A DNA stretch of 64,000 nucleotides from Pseudomonas sp. VD-NE ins (GCF_031882575.1 NZ_CP134772.1:2065001-2129000), one strand, 5' to 3'; counted from the first letter of the stretch, positions 1 through 8,647 are shown. The notes: generated by a model from the letters alone, not told the origin. Translations and numbers: made by a program.

Positions 1-1276
1 GCGAATCGTCGTGAGGTTCATGCCGTTCCAACCGGCTCGAAGCGCCAGACTTGTCCCGCGCCAGCGGAGCCGGATTCGGCACCGTCAACACCAGTGAATC
101 GGCCTGACGAATGTTCAGCGGTATCGCCGGTGTCGGTTTCAACTCGACGTCACGCGCGTGAAGCATCAACGGCCGCAAGGCGCTCGCGTGTTTGTTCAGT
201 TCCGGTGCCGACGTCAGCTCCGCCAGCCGCAACGCTGAAGCCGCCAGCCACTCGCGCGCCCGCGGCGACTTGACCTGCGCCAACGCCTTGCTGCTCAAGC
301 GTAGTGGCACGCCGACGCCGCCCGACAACGCCGTCAGCAGAAAACCGATCAGCAGTTCGGCCCGAACCTCGGCCACCACTTCGGCCAGATACTGCGGCGG
401 CAGCATCTTCAACCAACTGGTAAACGCCGCCAGATGAATGAACAGCAGTGGTTCGTCACTGAGGATCAACAGGCCGTTGGCAATGGCGTCGCTGGAGGCA
501 TTCAACAACGCCTCAAGCTCGGCCTCGCTGAGGTATTCCAGCAATTTTTCACTGTTGGCCTGCAAGTCGGCGAGCAGGGCAAATACCTGTTTGATGTCGT
601 CCCAGACGCGATTCAGGGCTTTCTCGAATCCACGCCAATCGGCCTGTTGCAATTGACCATAACGGTCCAGAAACCCGGCGCTGGAAAACTCCTTCCACTG
701 TGGTTGAAACCCTGCCCACTCAGCGCGCAGCCAGCCTTCCAGGCCTGCAATGACACCCTCATAAGAGGCATACAAAGCACGCACATGGTCGGTGGACACA
801 TCGGGAAAGAAGGTGATGCGATAACGCTGGCCCCGATCGCAATCAGTCACCTGCAGAATGCCGCTGGGGCCGATGGTGTAACGCAGCGGCTCGCCGAACG
901 TCAGCACACCGCCGACATCGGCAAGCACCGGTTCGAGCGTCACCGGCGTGTCGCCAATCGGCACGAACCGCGCGGCCTCGAACATGTGCACCAGCGTCAG
1001 CGACCCACTGGCCGAGCACATGACCACCGATGAACTGAGCGGTTGGCGCGACTTGATCGGCGCGCTGAGGCGCACGTCGTTGCCGACAGTGAAGACCTGC
1101 TCGACATCCAGCGCGGTCCCGGTCCAGAACTGCTCGGCCCAGGCGTCGTAGTTGTTCAGGCACAGGCGGAACTCGCGGATCAGGTGTTCGAAGTCCGGCT
1201 CGTCGGGATTCAAAGCAGCAACAACGAGCAGGCCGATGCTGTTGTTCAGAGCCAGAAGCCGTTCGGGTTGAAACAT
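1..1276 (-). CDS. Unidentified large protein, possible polymorphic-toxin/effector N-terminus (3' end cut by window edge)
   Basis: An open frame runs leftward from ATG at 1276 to base 2 with no stop, giving 425 visible codons; the C-terminus lies outside the window. The protein begins MFQPERLLALNNSIGLL. It has an N-terminal half of mixed beta character, then a helical region (about residues 185-290) ending in a hydrophobic, glycine-rich stretch (about residues 310-340, containing LLIGFLLTALSGGVGVP). No signal peptide is visible. The layout (globular head, helical segment, hydrophobic Gly-rich stretch, then an unseen C-terminus) reminds me of the N-terminal part of Pseudomonas polymorphic toxins or type VI effectors, but I cannot name the family. 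No strong ribosome site precedes ATG 1276; an in-frame GTG at 1294 is an alternative start. Coding is certain, function is not. Confidence 0.6.
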   Translation of the reverse strand, partial: MFQPERLLALNNSIGLLVVAALNPDEPDFEHLIREFRLCLNNYDAWAEQFWTGTALDVEQVFTVGNDVRLSAPIKSRQPLSSSVVMCSASGSLTLVHMFEAARFVPIGDTPVTLEPVLADVGGVLTFGEPLRYTIGPSGILQVTDCDRGQRYRITFFPDVSTDHVRALYASYEGVIAGLEGWLRAEWAGFQPQWKEFSSAGFLDRYGQLQQADWRGFEKALNRVWDDIKQVFALLADLQANSEKLLEYLSEAELEALLNASSDAIANGLLILSDEPLLFIHLAAFTSWLKMLPPQYLAEVVAEVRAELLIGFLLTALSGGVGVPLRLSSKALAQVKSPRAREWLAASALRLAELTSAPELNKHASALRPLMLHARDVELKPTPAIPLNIRQADSLVLTVPNPAPLARDKSGASSRLERHEPHDDS

Positions 1277-1521
1277 GGGCAGGCACTCGCGCACGTGAAG
1301 AAAGAGGTGCGCGGACTTTGCGGGGGATCAATCAGGAAAGAAGTCGGGCGAGTAGGCAATGCCTGTAGGATGTTTCGCTAAATACTTGCGAGTCGTTCAT
1401 CGCCGCAACGGACATTGCCCGTTGCTCAATGTCTGTCGCGCTCGTTATGCTGCTGAACCCTTTAATCAGATCCGAGCAGCGGCGCCACCTGCCGCCTGGG
1501 ATGTCTTTGTTAACGGATCCG

Positions 1522-2220
1522 ATGATGAATGCACCGCTGAAGGCGTTCGGCCCGATCAAGGCCGTGATTTTCGATATGGACGGTTTGCTGCTGGACACCG
1601 AGGGCATTTACACCGAAGTCACCTCGTTGATTGCCGGGCGCTACGGGCGCACCTTCGACTGGAGCATCAAGCAGAACATCATTGGTCGCGGGGCCAACGA
1701 TCTGGCGAACTACGTGGTGCAGGCGCTGGATCTGCCGATCACCGCCGAAGAGTTTCTGGTGATTCGCGAGCCGCTGATGCGCGAACGTTTTCCCACCGCA
1801 CAAGCGATGCCGGGCGCAGAGGAATTGATTCGCCATCTCAAGGCGCACAACATCCCGATTGCTGTTGGCACCAGTTCCTCGCGTCAATCGTTCGGCCAGA
1901 AAACCACGCTGCACCGTGATTGGTTTGCGCTGTTCGATTTCATCGTCACGGCGGACGATCCGGAAGTCGGCGCGGCGAAACCGGCGCCGGATATTTTCCT
2001 CACCGCTGCCCGGCGCCTGGGCGTGGCACCTGAGGATTGCCTGGTGTTCGAGGATTCACCGTTCGGTGTGACCGCAGCGAAAGCTGCAGGCATGACGGCT
2101 ATTGCCATCCCCGATGCCGCCATGGCCGATGAAAAGTACGCACACGCTGACGGGATTCTTCGCACGCTGAAAGCGTTTACCCCGAGTGCTTGCGGCTTGC
2201 CGGCGCTGGAATGGGCGTAA
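1522..2220 (+). CDS. HAD superfamily hydrolase (beta-phosphoglucomutase / pseudouridine-phosphatase-like)
   Basis: This is a HAD-type phosphatase of 232 residues if translation starts at ATG 1522. All four HAD motifs are visible: motif I DMDGLLLDTEG near the N-terminus with nucleophile and acid-base aspartates, motif II in GTSSS, the motif III lysine in AAKPAPD, and motif IV VFEDSPFG. The helical cap between motifs I and II marks subclass IA, as in phosphoglucomutases and small-molecule phosphatases. The substrate cannot be told from sequence; pseudouridine 5'-phosphate or sugar phosphates are likely classes. The frame is open up to 1429, but those extra residues look non-conserved. Starts at 1501 and 1525 are also possible, and none has a strong ribosome site. 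It stands alone and ends at a bidirectional terminator. Confidence 0.8.
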   Translation: MMNAPLKAFGPIKAVIFDMDGLLLDTEGIYTEVTSLIAGRYGRTFDWSIKQNIIGRGANDLANYVVQALDLPITAEEFLVIREPLMRERFPTAQAMPGAEELIRHLKAHNIPIAVGTSSSRQSFGQKTTLHRDWFALFDFIVTADDPEVGAAKPAPDIFLTAARRLGVAPEDCLVFEDSPFGVTAAKAAGMTAIAIPDAAMADEKYAHADGILRTLKAFTPSACGLPALEWA

Positions 2221-2231
2221 ACATCTGACAC

Positions 2232-2273
2232 AAAAAAACGCCGCCCCTCGGTAACAAGAGGGGCGGCGTTTTT
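2232..2273. terminator. Bidirectional intrinsic terminator
   Basis: A GC-rich hairpin with 12-13 bp arms (AACGCCGCCCCTC, 2238-2250, and its complement ending near 2270) has an A-run on one side and a T-run on the other. It sits between the convergent HAD and SDR genes and can serve both. Confidence 0.9.
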
Positions 2274-2294
2274 CGTTCAGTCGGCTCAGATAAA

Positions 2295-3041
2295 TCAGGC
2301 GCCGAAACCACCGTCGATGGTCAGGCTGGCACCGGTGATGTAACCGGCTTCCGGGCCTGCCAGGTAGGCGACGAAACTGGCGATTTCTTCGGCTTTACCG
2401 TAACGACCCACAGCCATCAGTGGAATCAGGCTTTCGGCGAAATCACCGTGCGCCGGGTTCATGTCGGTGTCGACCGGGCCGGGTTGCACGTTGTTGACGG
2501 TGATGCCACGAGGGCCGAGGTCGCGGGCCAGGCCTTTGGTCAGACCGACCAGTGCCGACTTGCTCATTGCATACACACCGCCGCCGGCGAAGGGCATGCG
2601 GTCAGCGTTGGTGCTGCCGATGTTGATGATGCGTGCGCCTTCGCCCATATGTTTGGCGGCTTCTTGCGAGGCAATGAACACGCTGCGAATGTTGATTGCC
2701 ACGGTCTGGTCAAAGTCTTCAAGTTTGAAGTCTTGCAGCGGTGCGACGGCCAGTACGCCAGCGTTGTTGACCAGAATATCGACGCGGCCAAAGGCTTCGA
2801 CGGTGGCGCTGACGGCGTGGCGAATGGCGGCGGCATCGGCGCTGTCAGCCTTGATCGCCAGGGCTTTGCCGCCGTTGGCGGTGATGCTGTTCTGTAACTC
2901 TTCGGCTTTGGCGGTGGAGCTGACGTAAGTGAAGGCTACTGCAGCGCCTTCAGCGGCCAGACGTTTGACGATGGCAGCGCCGATACCACGGGAACCGCCT
3001 TGAATCAGAGCGACTTTGCCGCCGAGGTGTTGAGTGGTCAT
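2295..3041 (-). CDS. SDR family oxidoreductase (FabG-like)
   Basis: A 248-residue classical short-chain dehydrogenase/reductase. The cofactor-binding glycine motif is GGSRGIGAA near residue 15, followed by NNAG and the catalytic YxxxK in GGVYAMSKSAL. The C-terminus VDGGFGA is typical of the 3-oxoacyl-ACP reductase-like branch. It probably reduces a carbonyl with NAD(P)H in the cytosol; substrate unknown, and it is unlikely to be the housekeeping fabG because it is not in a fatty-acid synthesis cluster. It is divergent from the LysR-type gene starting 126 bp away, the usual arrangement for a LysR regulator and its target. Length is normal for the family. Confidence 0.85.
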   Translation of the reverse strand: MTTQHLGGKVALIQGGSRGIGAAIVKRLAAEGAAVAFTYVSSTAKAEELQNSITANGGKALAIKADSADAAAIRHAVSATVEAFGRVDILVNNAGVLAVAPLQDFKLEDFDQTVAINIRSVFIASQEAAKHMGEGARIINIGSTNADRMPFAGGGVYAMSKSALVGLTKGLARDLGPRGITVNNVQPGPVDTDMNPAHGDFAESLIPLMAVGRYGKAEEIASFVAYLAGPEAGYITGASLTIDGGFGA

Positions 3042-3167
3042 GTTCGATCTCCAGACTATTCAAGGCAGGATGCCTTGGTGTTGGTGCCGAGTATCGGCGT
3101 GGTATCGACAACTGTGTAGACCATGATTGCTATAGTCTGTGTAAACCAGAAGTTTATAGTGGCGATC
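3042..3167. promoter_or_regulatory. Divergent SDR / LysR control region
   Basis: 126 bp separate the two divergent start codons. Within 3123-3160 is an AT-richer stretch with an imperfect inverted pattern (TATAGT...TATAGT near 3130 and 3153), compatible with LysR-type T-N11-A sites. No exact operator can be assigned. Confidence 0.4.
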
Positions 3168-4094
3168 ATGGAAACCTTCAGCAGCATCGAATGCTTCGTG
3201 CGCAGTGCCGAAGTCGGCAGCTTTGCCGAGGCTGCTCGACGCTTGAGTCTGACTCCGGCGGCAGTCGGCAAGAGCGTGGCCAAACTCGAGGTTCGGCTCG
3301 GCGTGCGGCTGTTCCAGCGTAGTACACGCAGCTTGAGGCTTACCGAGGCCGGGCAACTTTTTCTGGATCAAGTCAGCGGTAGTCTGACGACGATTCAAAA
3401 TGCCGTGGCCAACCTGTCCAGCGTCGAAGGGCTGCCGGCGGGAACGCTGAAAGTCAGCATGGGCGCAGCGTTTGGCTGTCTGCATATCGTGCCGATGCTC
3501 GGTGAGTTTCTGCGGCGATATCCGGCGATCAATCCGGACTGGCATTTCGATAATCGACAGGTCGATCTGATCGGACAGGGCTTTGATGCGGCCATTGGTG
3601 GCGGTTTCGAACTGCCGCAGGGCGTAATCGCACGCAAGTTGAGCCCGGCGCATCGGATATTGGTCGCGTCTACCGACTATTTACAGGCCAATCCCGAGAT
3701 CCTCGAACCGGACGACCTGAGCCATCACGACGGGATTCTGATCCGCTCGCCGCAAACCGGACGCGTGCGTTCTTGGCAATTGACCGGACGCAATCCACAG
3801 AATTGTCGGCCGTTGATGCTCAGGGCGCGGATGACCATGAGCGATTCCGAGGCGGCTTGCAGGACGGCGGCGCAAGGCTTGGGGATTGCGCTGGTGAGCA
3901 TGCCGTTTGCGGTGAGCTATCTGGAGGCGGGGACGTTGCAGCGGGTGCTGCCGGACTGGTTTGTCGATGATGGCAATATTTCGATTTACTACGCCGAACA
4001 TAAATTGTTGCCGGGCAAGACTCGGGCGTTTGTGGATTTTTTGATTGAGCAGTTTGCCGAGATGGGGCTGGCGCAGCGGTTTAGTGCCATCTGA
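3168..4094 (+). CDS. LysR family transcriptional regulator
   Basis: A 308-residue LysR-type regulator. The first 60 residues (from METFSSIECFVRSAEVGSF) form the winged helix-turn-helix, with AARRLSLTPAAVGKSVAKLE as the recognition part; the rest is a periplasmic-binding-like effector domain. The frame is open from 3123, but family alignment places the start at METFSS (3168). It is divergent from the SDR gene and likely controls it, probably in response to a small carbonyl or xenobiotic compound. This is inference from gene order; the ligand is not predictable from the sequence. Confidence 0.85.
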   Translation: METFSSIECFVRSAEVGSFAEAARRLSLTPAAVGKSVAKLEVRLGVRLFQRSTRSLRLTEAGQLFLDQVSGSLTTIQNAVANLSSVEGLPAGTLKVSMGAAFGCLHIVPMLGEFLRRYPAINPDWHFDNRQVDLIGQGFDAAIGGGFELPQGVIARKLSPAHRILVASTDYLQANPEILEPDDLSHHDGILIRSPQTGRVRSWQLTGRNPQNCRPLMLRARMTMSDSEAACRTAAQGLGIALVSMPFAVSYLEAGTLQRVLPDWFVDDGNISIYYAEHKLLPGKTRAFVDFLIEQFAEMGLAQRFSAI

Positions 4095-4118
4095 GCAGGC
4101 ATCAGACCGAGGTGCGGC

Positions 4119-4184
4119 CTTCGCGAGCAAGCTCGCTCCCACAGGGAAATGCATTCCAAATGTGGGAGCGAGCTTGCTCGCGAA
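4119..4184. repeat. REP pair, class A
   Basis: Two inverted copies of the REP palindrome GCGAGCAAGCTCGCTCCCAC separated by about 17 bp (GGAAATGCATTCCAAA). The element lies between the LysR and racemase-family genes and does not enter either coding region. Confidence 0.95.
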
Positions 4185-4212
4185 TGGGGCGACTCGGTTT
4201 CCGAGGATTACC

Positions 4213-4941
4213 TCAGCGGGCAAACCGCCCCGGCCAACCAATGATGTTCTTCGGTCGCGGTGTCGCGTAAGTCCGCACTTTCGAGGTTGATAACTTCAAT
4301 CGAACCAGCGATTCCGCAATCGTCACCGCCGCCGTCACCCCGTCCACCACCGGCACCCCGGTACGCCGACGAATCTGCTCATCCAGCCCGGCCATGCCGC
4401 CGCAACCCAGGCAGATCACCTCGGCTTTGTCCTGCGTAACCGCCAGTTCTGCCTGATGCACGATGGCTTCCAGGGCACGCTGCGGCTCGTGTTCCAGTTC
4501 CAGCACCGCCAAACCACTGGCCCGTACCGAAGCGCAACGATCCCACAGACCGGACAGTTTCAACCGATCCTCAATCAGCGGCACGGTGCGATCCAGCGTG
4601 GTCACCACCGAATACGCATGCCCCAAAAACATCGCCGTACTCGCCGCTGCATCGGTGATGTCCACCACTGGTACGTTGAGCAATTCCTGCAAACCTTCAC
4701 GACCATGTTCGCCGTAACCGGCCTGAATCACCGCGTCGAACGGCTGATCGTAGGCCATCACCCGATCCATCACCGCGATGGCCGCCAGATAGCTTTCGAA
4801 GTTGCCTTCAATCGAGTCGGCACCGAAGTACGGCGTCAAACCGACGATTTCGGTACCGGGTGACGCAACAGTCTGCGCTGAACGGGCGATGGCCTCGGTG
4901 ATGGATTCGGTGGTGTTGACGTTGACCACGAGAATACGCAT
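4213..4941 (-). CDS. Asp/Glu/hydantoin racemase family protein lacking the first catalytic cysteine
   Basis: A 242-residue member of the aspartate/glutamate/hydantoin racemase family. The N-terminus MRILVVNVNTT is typical, and the second catalytic cysteine is present in VICLGCGGM (Cys181). At the position of the first catalytic cysteine the sequence reads VIQAGYGEHG, with Gly75 in place of Cys. Two-base racemases of the family need both cysteines. Arylmalonate decarboxylase, a relative, has this Gly/Cys arrangement, so simple racemization is doubtful. It follows the NCS1 permease gene by 54 bp and is probably co-transcribed with it, suggesting it acts on an imported ring compound such as a hydantoin, allantoin or pyrimidine. 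Annotators may call it hydantoin racemase; the name should be held loosely. Confidence 0.75.
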   Translation of the reverse strand: MRILVVNVNTTESITEAIARSAQTVASPGTEIVGLTPYFGADSIEGNFESYLAAIAVMDRVMAYDQPFDAVIQAGYGEHGREGLQELLNVPVVDITDAAASTAMFLGHAYSVVTTLDRTVPLIEDRLKLSGLWDRCASVRASGLAVLELEHEPQRALEAIVHQAELAVTQDKAEVICLGCGGMAGLDEQIRRRTGVPVVDGVTAAVTIAESLVRLKLSTSKVRTYATPRPKNIIGWPGRFAR

Positions 4942-4995
4942 GGAGAAATCCTTATAGCGGGCAGTTCTGCGGCCCGAAACCGGGCCGCGAGGGAA

Positions 4996-6534
4996 TTAAT
5001 GGCAGACGTTGTCGACAGCGATCGATTCGCCGCTGATATCGGCGTAGTGCGGCTGGCGCTTGGCGATGATCAGGTAAAGCATTCCGGCAATCCCCGCGCC
5101 GATCAGCCAGGAGAACGGTGAGACGCTGTGGAAGCCTGGAACCAGCGCCAGGACGATGGCGATCAATGCCGCAGGAATAAACGCCGCCACCGCGCGGAAA
5201 TTGACCCCGAGGCTGTAGTAATAAGCGCCGTTGGGATCTTCGCTGTAGAGCTGCGGGACGTTGATCCGGCCTTTGCGGATTAGCCAGTAGTCGACCATGA
5301 TCACCCCGTACAACGGGCCGAGCAGGGCGCCGAGGCCAGACAGGAAATAGACGATCACCAGTGGGCTGTTGTAGAGATTCCACGGCAGGATCAGCACTGC
5401 GATGGTCGCGCTGATCAAGCCGGCGCGGCGGAAAGTCAGGTACTTCGGCGCGAGGTTGCTGAGCACGAAGGCCGGGGCGACGAAGTTGGCCATGATGTTC
5501 ACCGCCACAGTGACGATCAGGAATGCCAGGCAGCCGAGCACCAGGAAGAAGGTGTTGGGAATCGAGGCGATGATCTCGGTCGGGCTTTCAATGATCCGGC
5601 CATTGATCTGAAATTGCGCACCGCAGAGCAGGACGGTAATCGCAGCGAACACCAGAATATTCACCGGCAAACCCCAGAAGTTTCCTACCTTGATGGTTTT
5701 GCGGCACGGCGAAGAGCGGGCGAAGTCGCAGAAATTCAGAATCAACGTGCCGTAGATCGCCAGCCACAACGCGCCGCCGGCAAAGATGTTGCGCCACATC
5801 TCGCCACCGGTCAGCGGTTCGCGGATCGACCAGGCGATGGTCGCGTCGGCCTGGAAGTACATCCACGTGGCGAGGGCGGCGACGGTCAGCAGAATTACTG
5901 GCCCGGCAAACGCTTCGTAACGACGAACCATCTCCATGCCATAGGCCAGAATCGCCAGCTGCACGAACCAGATCGCCACGAAGCACACCCAACCCAAAGT
6001 GGACAGACCGAGAATCGAGTTGTGGTCGTATTCGGCGAATCCGGGATGGACCGCCGTAAGCAGCACTCGGAACACCACCGAAGCCAGATACGTCTGAATC
6101 CCGAACCAGGCGATGGCGATAACCGCCCGGATCAATGCAGGAATTTGCGCGCCATAGATGCCGAAACTGATCCGGCTGATCACCGGAAACGGTACGCCGG
6201 TTTTCTGCCCCATGTACCCGGACAGGTTCATGAAGAAATACACCAGCGCCGCACCAATCCCCAGCGACAGCAGAATCTGCCAGCCACCCAGGCCCAGGGC
6301 GTACAGGCCAATGGCGAACGAGTAGTTGGCGATGTTGTGCACATCGTTGGTCCACAGGGCGAAGATGCTGTATTTGCCCCAGCGTCGACCTTCGGCCTTG
6401 GTTGGCGCCAGATCGCTGTTGTGCAGACGCGGACTCAGTTGCAGCGGCTCAATCAGGCCATCGTGCGGCGACGGTTGATCGAGAGCAGAGGCGGGCAGAT
6501 TCAGCGCGATGTTATTGGAGAGACTTGTACGCAT
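4996..6534 (-). CDS. NCS1 family nucleobase/hydantoin:cation symporter
   Basis: A 512-residue inner-membrane permease with about 12 hydrophobic segments. NCS1 features include the early WTNDVHNIANYSFAIGLYALG segment and the GQKTGVPFPVISRISFG loop. Relatives carry allantoin, hydantoins, uracil, cytosine or thiamine precursors with Na+ or H+. The frame is open to 6576, but ATG 6534 has a good ribosome site (AGGAG, about 9 bp upstream) and fits family length. It is the first gene of a pair with the racemase-family gene. A sigma-54-like promoter and a perfect 16-bp palindrome lie 165-210 bp upstream, so it is probably nitrogen-controlled and repressor-controlled. The exact substrate is inference from the neighbour. 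Confidence 0.85.
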   Translation of the reverse strand: MRTSLSNNIALNLPASALDQPSPHDGLIEPLQLSPRLHNSDLAPTKAEGRRWGKYSIFALWTNDVHNIANYSFAIGLYALGLGGWQILLSLGIGAALVYFFMNLSGYMGQKTGVPFPVISRISFGIYGAQIPALIRAVIAIAWFGIQTYLASVVFRVLLTAVHPGFAEYDHNSILGLSTLGWVCFVAIWFVQLAILAYGMEMVRRYEAFAGPVILLTVAALATWMYFQADATIAWSIREPLTGGEMWRNIFAGGALWLAIYGTLILNFCDFARSSPCRKTIKVGNFWGLPVNILVFAAITVLLCGAQFQINGRIIESPTEIIASIPNTFFLVLGCLAFLIVTVAVNIMANFVAPAFVLSNLAPKYLTFRRAGLISATIAVLILPWNLYNSPLVIVYFLSGLGALLGPLYGVIMVDYWLIRKGRINVPQLYSEDPNGAYYYSLGVNFRAVAAFIPAALIAIVLALVPGFHSVSPFSWLIGAGIAGMLYLIIAKRQPHYADISGESIAVDNVCH

Positions 6535-6698
6535 TCCGGCAGGCTCCTGATGTTCAAGGCCACGATGACTGTGCATAAGCCGTCAGGCTCGACAAATCTT
6601 CGTCGCGGCAGTGAAAGCATCACTGGTTATGGGGCATCTGCAGCCTGTACGGGATAGGGCGCTTCAGGCTTGCGGATCGAAAGTGTGTATGTTTTGCA

Positions 6699-6714
6699 GT
6701 TTTGTATACAAAAC
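6699..6714. promoter_or_regulatory. Perfect 16-bp palindromic operator
   Basis: GTTTTGTATACAAAAC is a perfect palindrome. The TTGTATACAA core is the style of site bound by GntR/FadR-like repressors. It lies just downstream of the start point predicted from the neighbouring -24/-12 site, where bound protein would block transcription of the permease gene. Confidence 0.7.
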
Positions 6715-6726
6715 ATGTATGCACCT

Positions 6727-6743
6727 AAGCCAGATTTGTGCCA
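6727..6743 (-). promoter_or_regulatory. Candidate sigma-54 promoter for the NCS1 permease operon
   Basis: On the minus strand the sequence reads TGGCACAAATCTGGCTT: GG and GC doublets exactly 10 bp apart within a TGGCAC-type -24 box. The -12 part lacks the preferred TTGC. It is oriented toward the permease gene, with an expected start near 6718. Confidence 0.55.
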
Positions 6744-6996
6744 GTCGTTGATCTATGCGCAGCAGTGCTCATTTCGAAAAGTTATCGATGAGCGCTAAGT
6801 GTCTGAAAATAATTGGTTAAAAATTGACCGATTGACCAAGTATTTATTTTTGGCGGGGGATTTTGACAGCGGGCGAGGGCGGGGAATTTTTAGGCGTGAT
6901 GTAACTTTTCAGGGCGTGGAAATAAAAAAGTGCACACATAAATGGCACCGATGGTGACATTCGTGTGTACACATTTTCAGAGTCGCTGCAGCACCT
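6744..6996. other. AT-rich intergenic stretch
   Basis: No coding frame of note lies here, and base composition drops below that of the genes around it. It holds a 10-bp palindrome TGTGTACACA (6964-6973) and a TGCACAC/TGGCACC pair near 6930-6950. These might be binding sites for an enhancer-type activator of the sigma-54-like promoter, but spacing does not match a clean NtrC site. Confidence 0.4.
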
Positions 6997-7087
6997 TGTG
7001 GGAGCGAGCTTGCTCGCGAATGCGGTATATCAGTGACGCAGTCCAGTGACTGACACGACGCTTTCGCGAGCAAGCTCGCTCCCACAG
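6997..7087. repeat. REP pair, class A
   Basis: Two inverted class A REP palindromes (TGTGGGAGCGAGCTTGCTCG and its complement) separated by about 45 bp that contain a small inverted repeat (CAGTGAC/GTCCAGTGACTG). They lie just downstream of cysH. Confidence 0.95.
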
Positions 7088-7112
7088 GGAATGGCGTAAC
7101 TATTCAGAAGGT

Positions 7113-7847
7113 TTACGCCTTGCTGATGATATTCCCGGCATGCAGCCCACACTCTTTCTGCGTCGCCTCTTCCCACCACCAGCGGCCTTCGCGCTCGTGC
7201 TGGTTCGGCAGGACCGGGCGGGTGCACGGTTCGCAGCCGATGCTGATAAAGCCGCGCTCATGCAGGCTGTTGTACGGTAGCTCGAGCATGCGGATGTAAC
7301 CCCAGATCTCTTCGCTGGTCATCTGCGCCAGCGGGTTGAACTTGTACAAGGTGCGCTCCGGGGTGGAGAACGCGGTATCGATCTCCATCACTGCCACGGC
7401 GCTACGCGTGCCCGGGCTCTGGTCGCGGCGCTGGCCGGTAGCCCAGGCTTTGACATCGGACAGTTTGCGCCGCAGCGGTTCGATCTTGCGGATTCCGCAG
7501 CATTCGCCATGGCCGTCCTTGTAGAAACTGAACAGGCCTTTTTCCTTCACGAACGGTTCCAGTTTCGTGTAGTCCGGCGACACCAGTTCGATGTCGATCT
7601 TGTAGTGCTCGCGAACTTGATCGATGAAGCGGTAGGTCTCCGGATGCAGGCGGCCGGTGTCGAGGCTGAACACCTTGACGTTCTTGTTGAGCTTCCAGGC
7701 CATGTCCACCAGCACCACATCCTCGGCGCCGCTGAAAGATATCCACAGATCATCACCGAACTCGGCAAACGCGAGTTTGAGGATGTCTTGCGCGGATTTG
7801 TTGGCATAGGTCGTGGCGAGTTCCACGACGTCGAACGTTGCACTCAT
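7113..7847 (-). CDS. cysH: Phosphoadenylyl-/adenylyl-sulfate reductase
   Basis: A 244-residue thiol-dependent reductase that reduces activated sulfate (APS) to sulfite in cysteine synthesis. The nucleotide-binding SFSGAEDVV loop is near residue 37. The cysteine pair in HGECCGIRK and the CEPC in GCEPCTRP form the four-cysteine [4Fe-4S] signature of APS-type reductases, and the C-terminal ECGLH carries the catalytic cysteine. The iron-sulfur cysteines favour adenylyl sulfate over PAPS, as known for Pseudomonas. It is a single gene, divergent from thrH, with REP elements after its stop. Confidence 0.95.
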   Translation of the reverse strand: MSATFDVVELATTYANKSAQDILKLAFAEFGDDLWISFSGAEDVVLVDMAWKLNKNVKVFSLDTGRLHPETYRFIDQVREHYKIDIELVSPDYTKLEPFVKEKGLFSFYKDGHGECCGIRKIEPLRRKLSDVKAWATGQRRDQSPGTRSAVAVMEIDTAFSTPERTLYKFNPLAQMTSEEIWGYIRMLELPYNSLHERGFISIGCEPCTRPVLPNQHEREGRWWWEEATQKECGLHAGNIISKA

Positions 7848-8012
7848 CAGGGCGGCTTCCTACAGGTCGGTGGCGCTGGGCGCTCTATATGGCGCTGATG
7901 GTAACAAAAAGCTGCACGGCTCGGGGACGTGCTGTGCGTTGCGCGTCTGCATGTGAGTCGCTAGAGTTCGGCCTCGCTCGACTCAAATAATCAATACAAA
8001 CGGGAGTGTCTT

Positions 8013-8630
8013 GTGGAAATTGCTTGCCTGGATCTTGAAGGGGTGTTGGTGCCGGAAATCTGGATCGCCTTCGCCGAAAAAACCGGAATCGAATCCCTCA
8101 AGGCCACAACCCGGGACATTCCCGATTACGACGTGCTGATGAAGCAGCGTCTGCGCATCCTCGATGAGCACGGCTTGAAGCTGTCGGATATTCAGGAAGT
8201 GATCGCCACACTGAAGCCGCTGGACGGCGCGGTGGAGTTCGTCAATTGGCTGCGCGAACGCTTTCAGGTGGTGATTCTGTCGGACACGTTCTACGAGTTC
8301 TCGCAGCCGTTGATGCGTCAACTGGGCTTCCCGACCTTGCTTTGCCATCGTCTGATTACTGACGAAACCGGGCGAGTGACCAGCTATCAGTTGCGTCAGA
8401 AAGATCCCAAGCGTCAGTCGGTGCTGGCGTTCAAAAGCCTGTATTACCGGGTGATTGCGGCGGGGGATTCGTATAACGACACGACGATGCTGGGCGAGGC
8501 GGACGCCGGGATTCTGTTTCATGCGCCGGAGAATGTGATTCGTGAGTTCCCGCAGTTTCCGGCGGTGCATACGTTTGCCGAGTTGAAGCAGGAATTCCTC
8601 AAAGCCTCTAACAGAGAGTTGAGTTTGTAG
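8013..8630 (+). CDS. thrH: Bifunctional phosphoserine phosphatase / homoserine phosphotransferase ThrH
   Basis: A 205-residue HAD phosphatase of the ThrH family, known in Pseudomonas to dephosphorylate phosphoserine and to transfer the phosphate to homoserine. The N-terminal motif is CLDLEGVLVPE, with the nucleophile and acid aspartate/glutamate pair; motif II is in VVILSDTF and motif IV in AAGDSYNDTTM. The start is GTG at 8013, with GGGAG about 7 bp upstream and the protein beginning MEIACLDLEG. It is cytosolic and single-gene, and links serine and threonine metabolism. Confidence 0.92.
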   Translation: MEIACLDLEGVLVPEIWIAFAEKTGIESLKATTRDIPDYDVLMKQRLRILDEHGLKLSDIQEVIATLKPLDGAVEFVNWLRERFQVVILSDTFYEFSQPLMRQLGFPTLLCHRLITDETGRVTSYQLRQKDPKRQSVLAFKSLYYRVIAAGDSYNDTTMLGEADAGILFHAPENVIREFPQFPAVHTFAELKQEFLKASNRELSL

Positions 8631-8647
8631 TCATCTGGAAGGGCCCC

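Noticed and set aside
5614..6657. A 347-codon frame on the plus strand opposite the NCS1 permease
   Set aside because: Antisense shadow; the permease has clear family features.
6930..6975. TGCACAC...GGCACC and TGTGTACACA as an NtrC enhancer pair
   Set aside because: Spacing and half-sites do not fit the NtrC consensus well enough to claim it.
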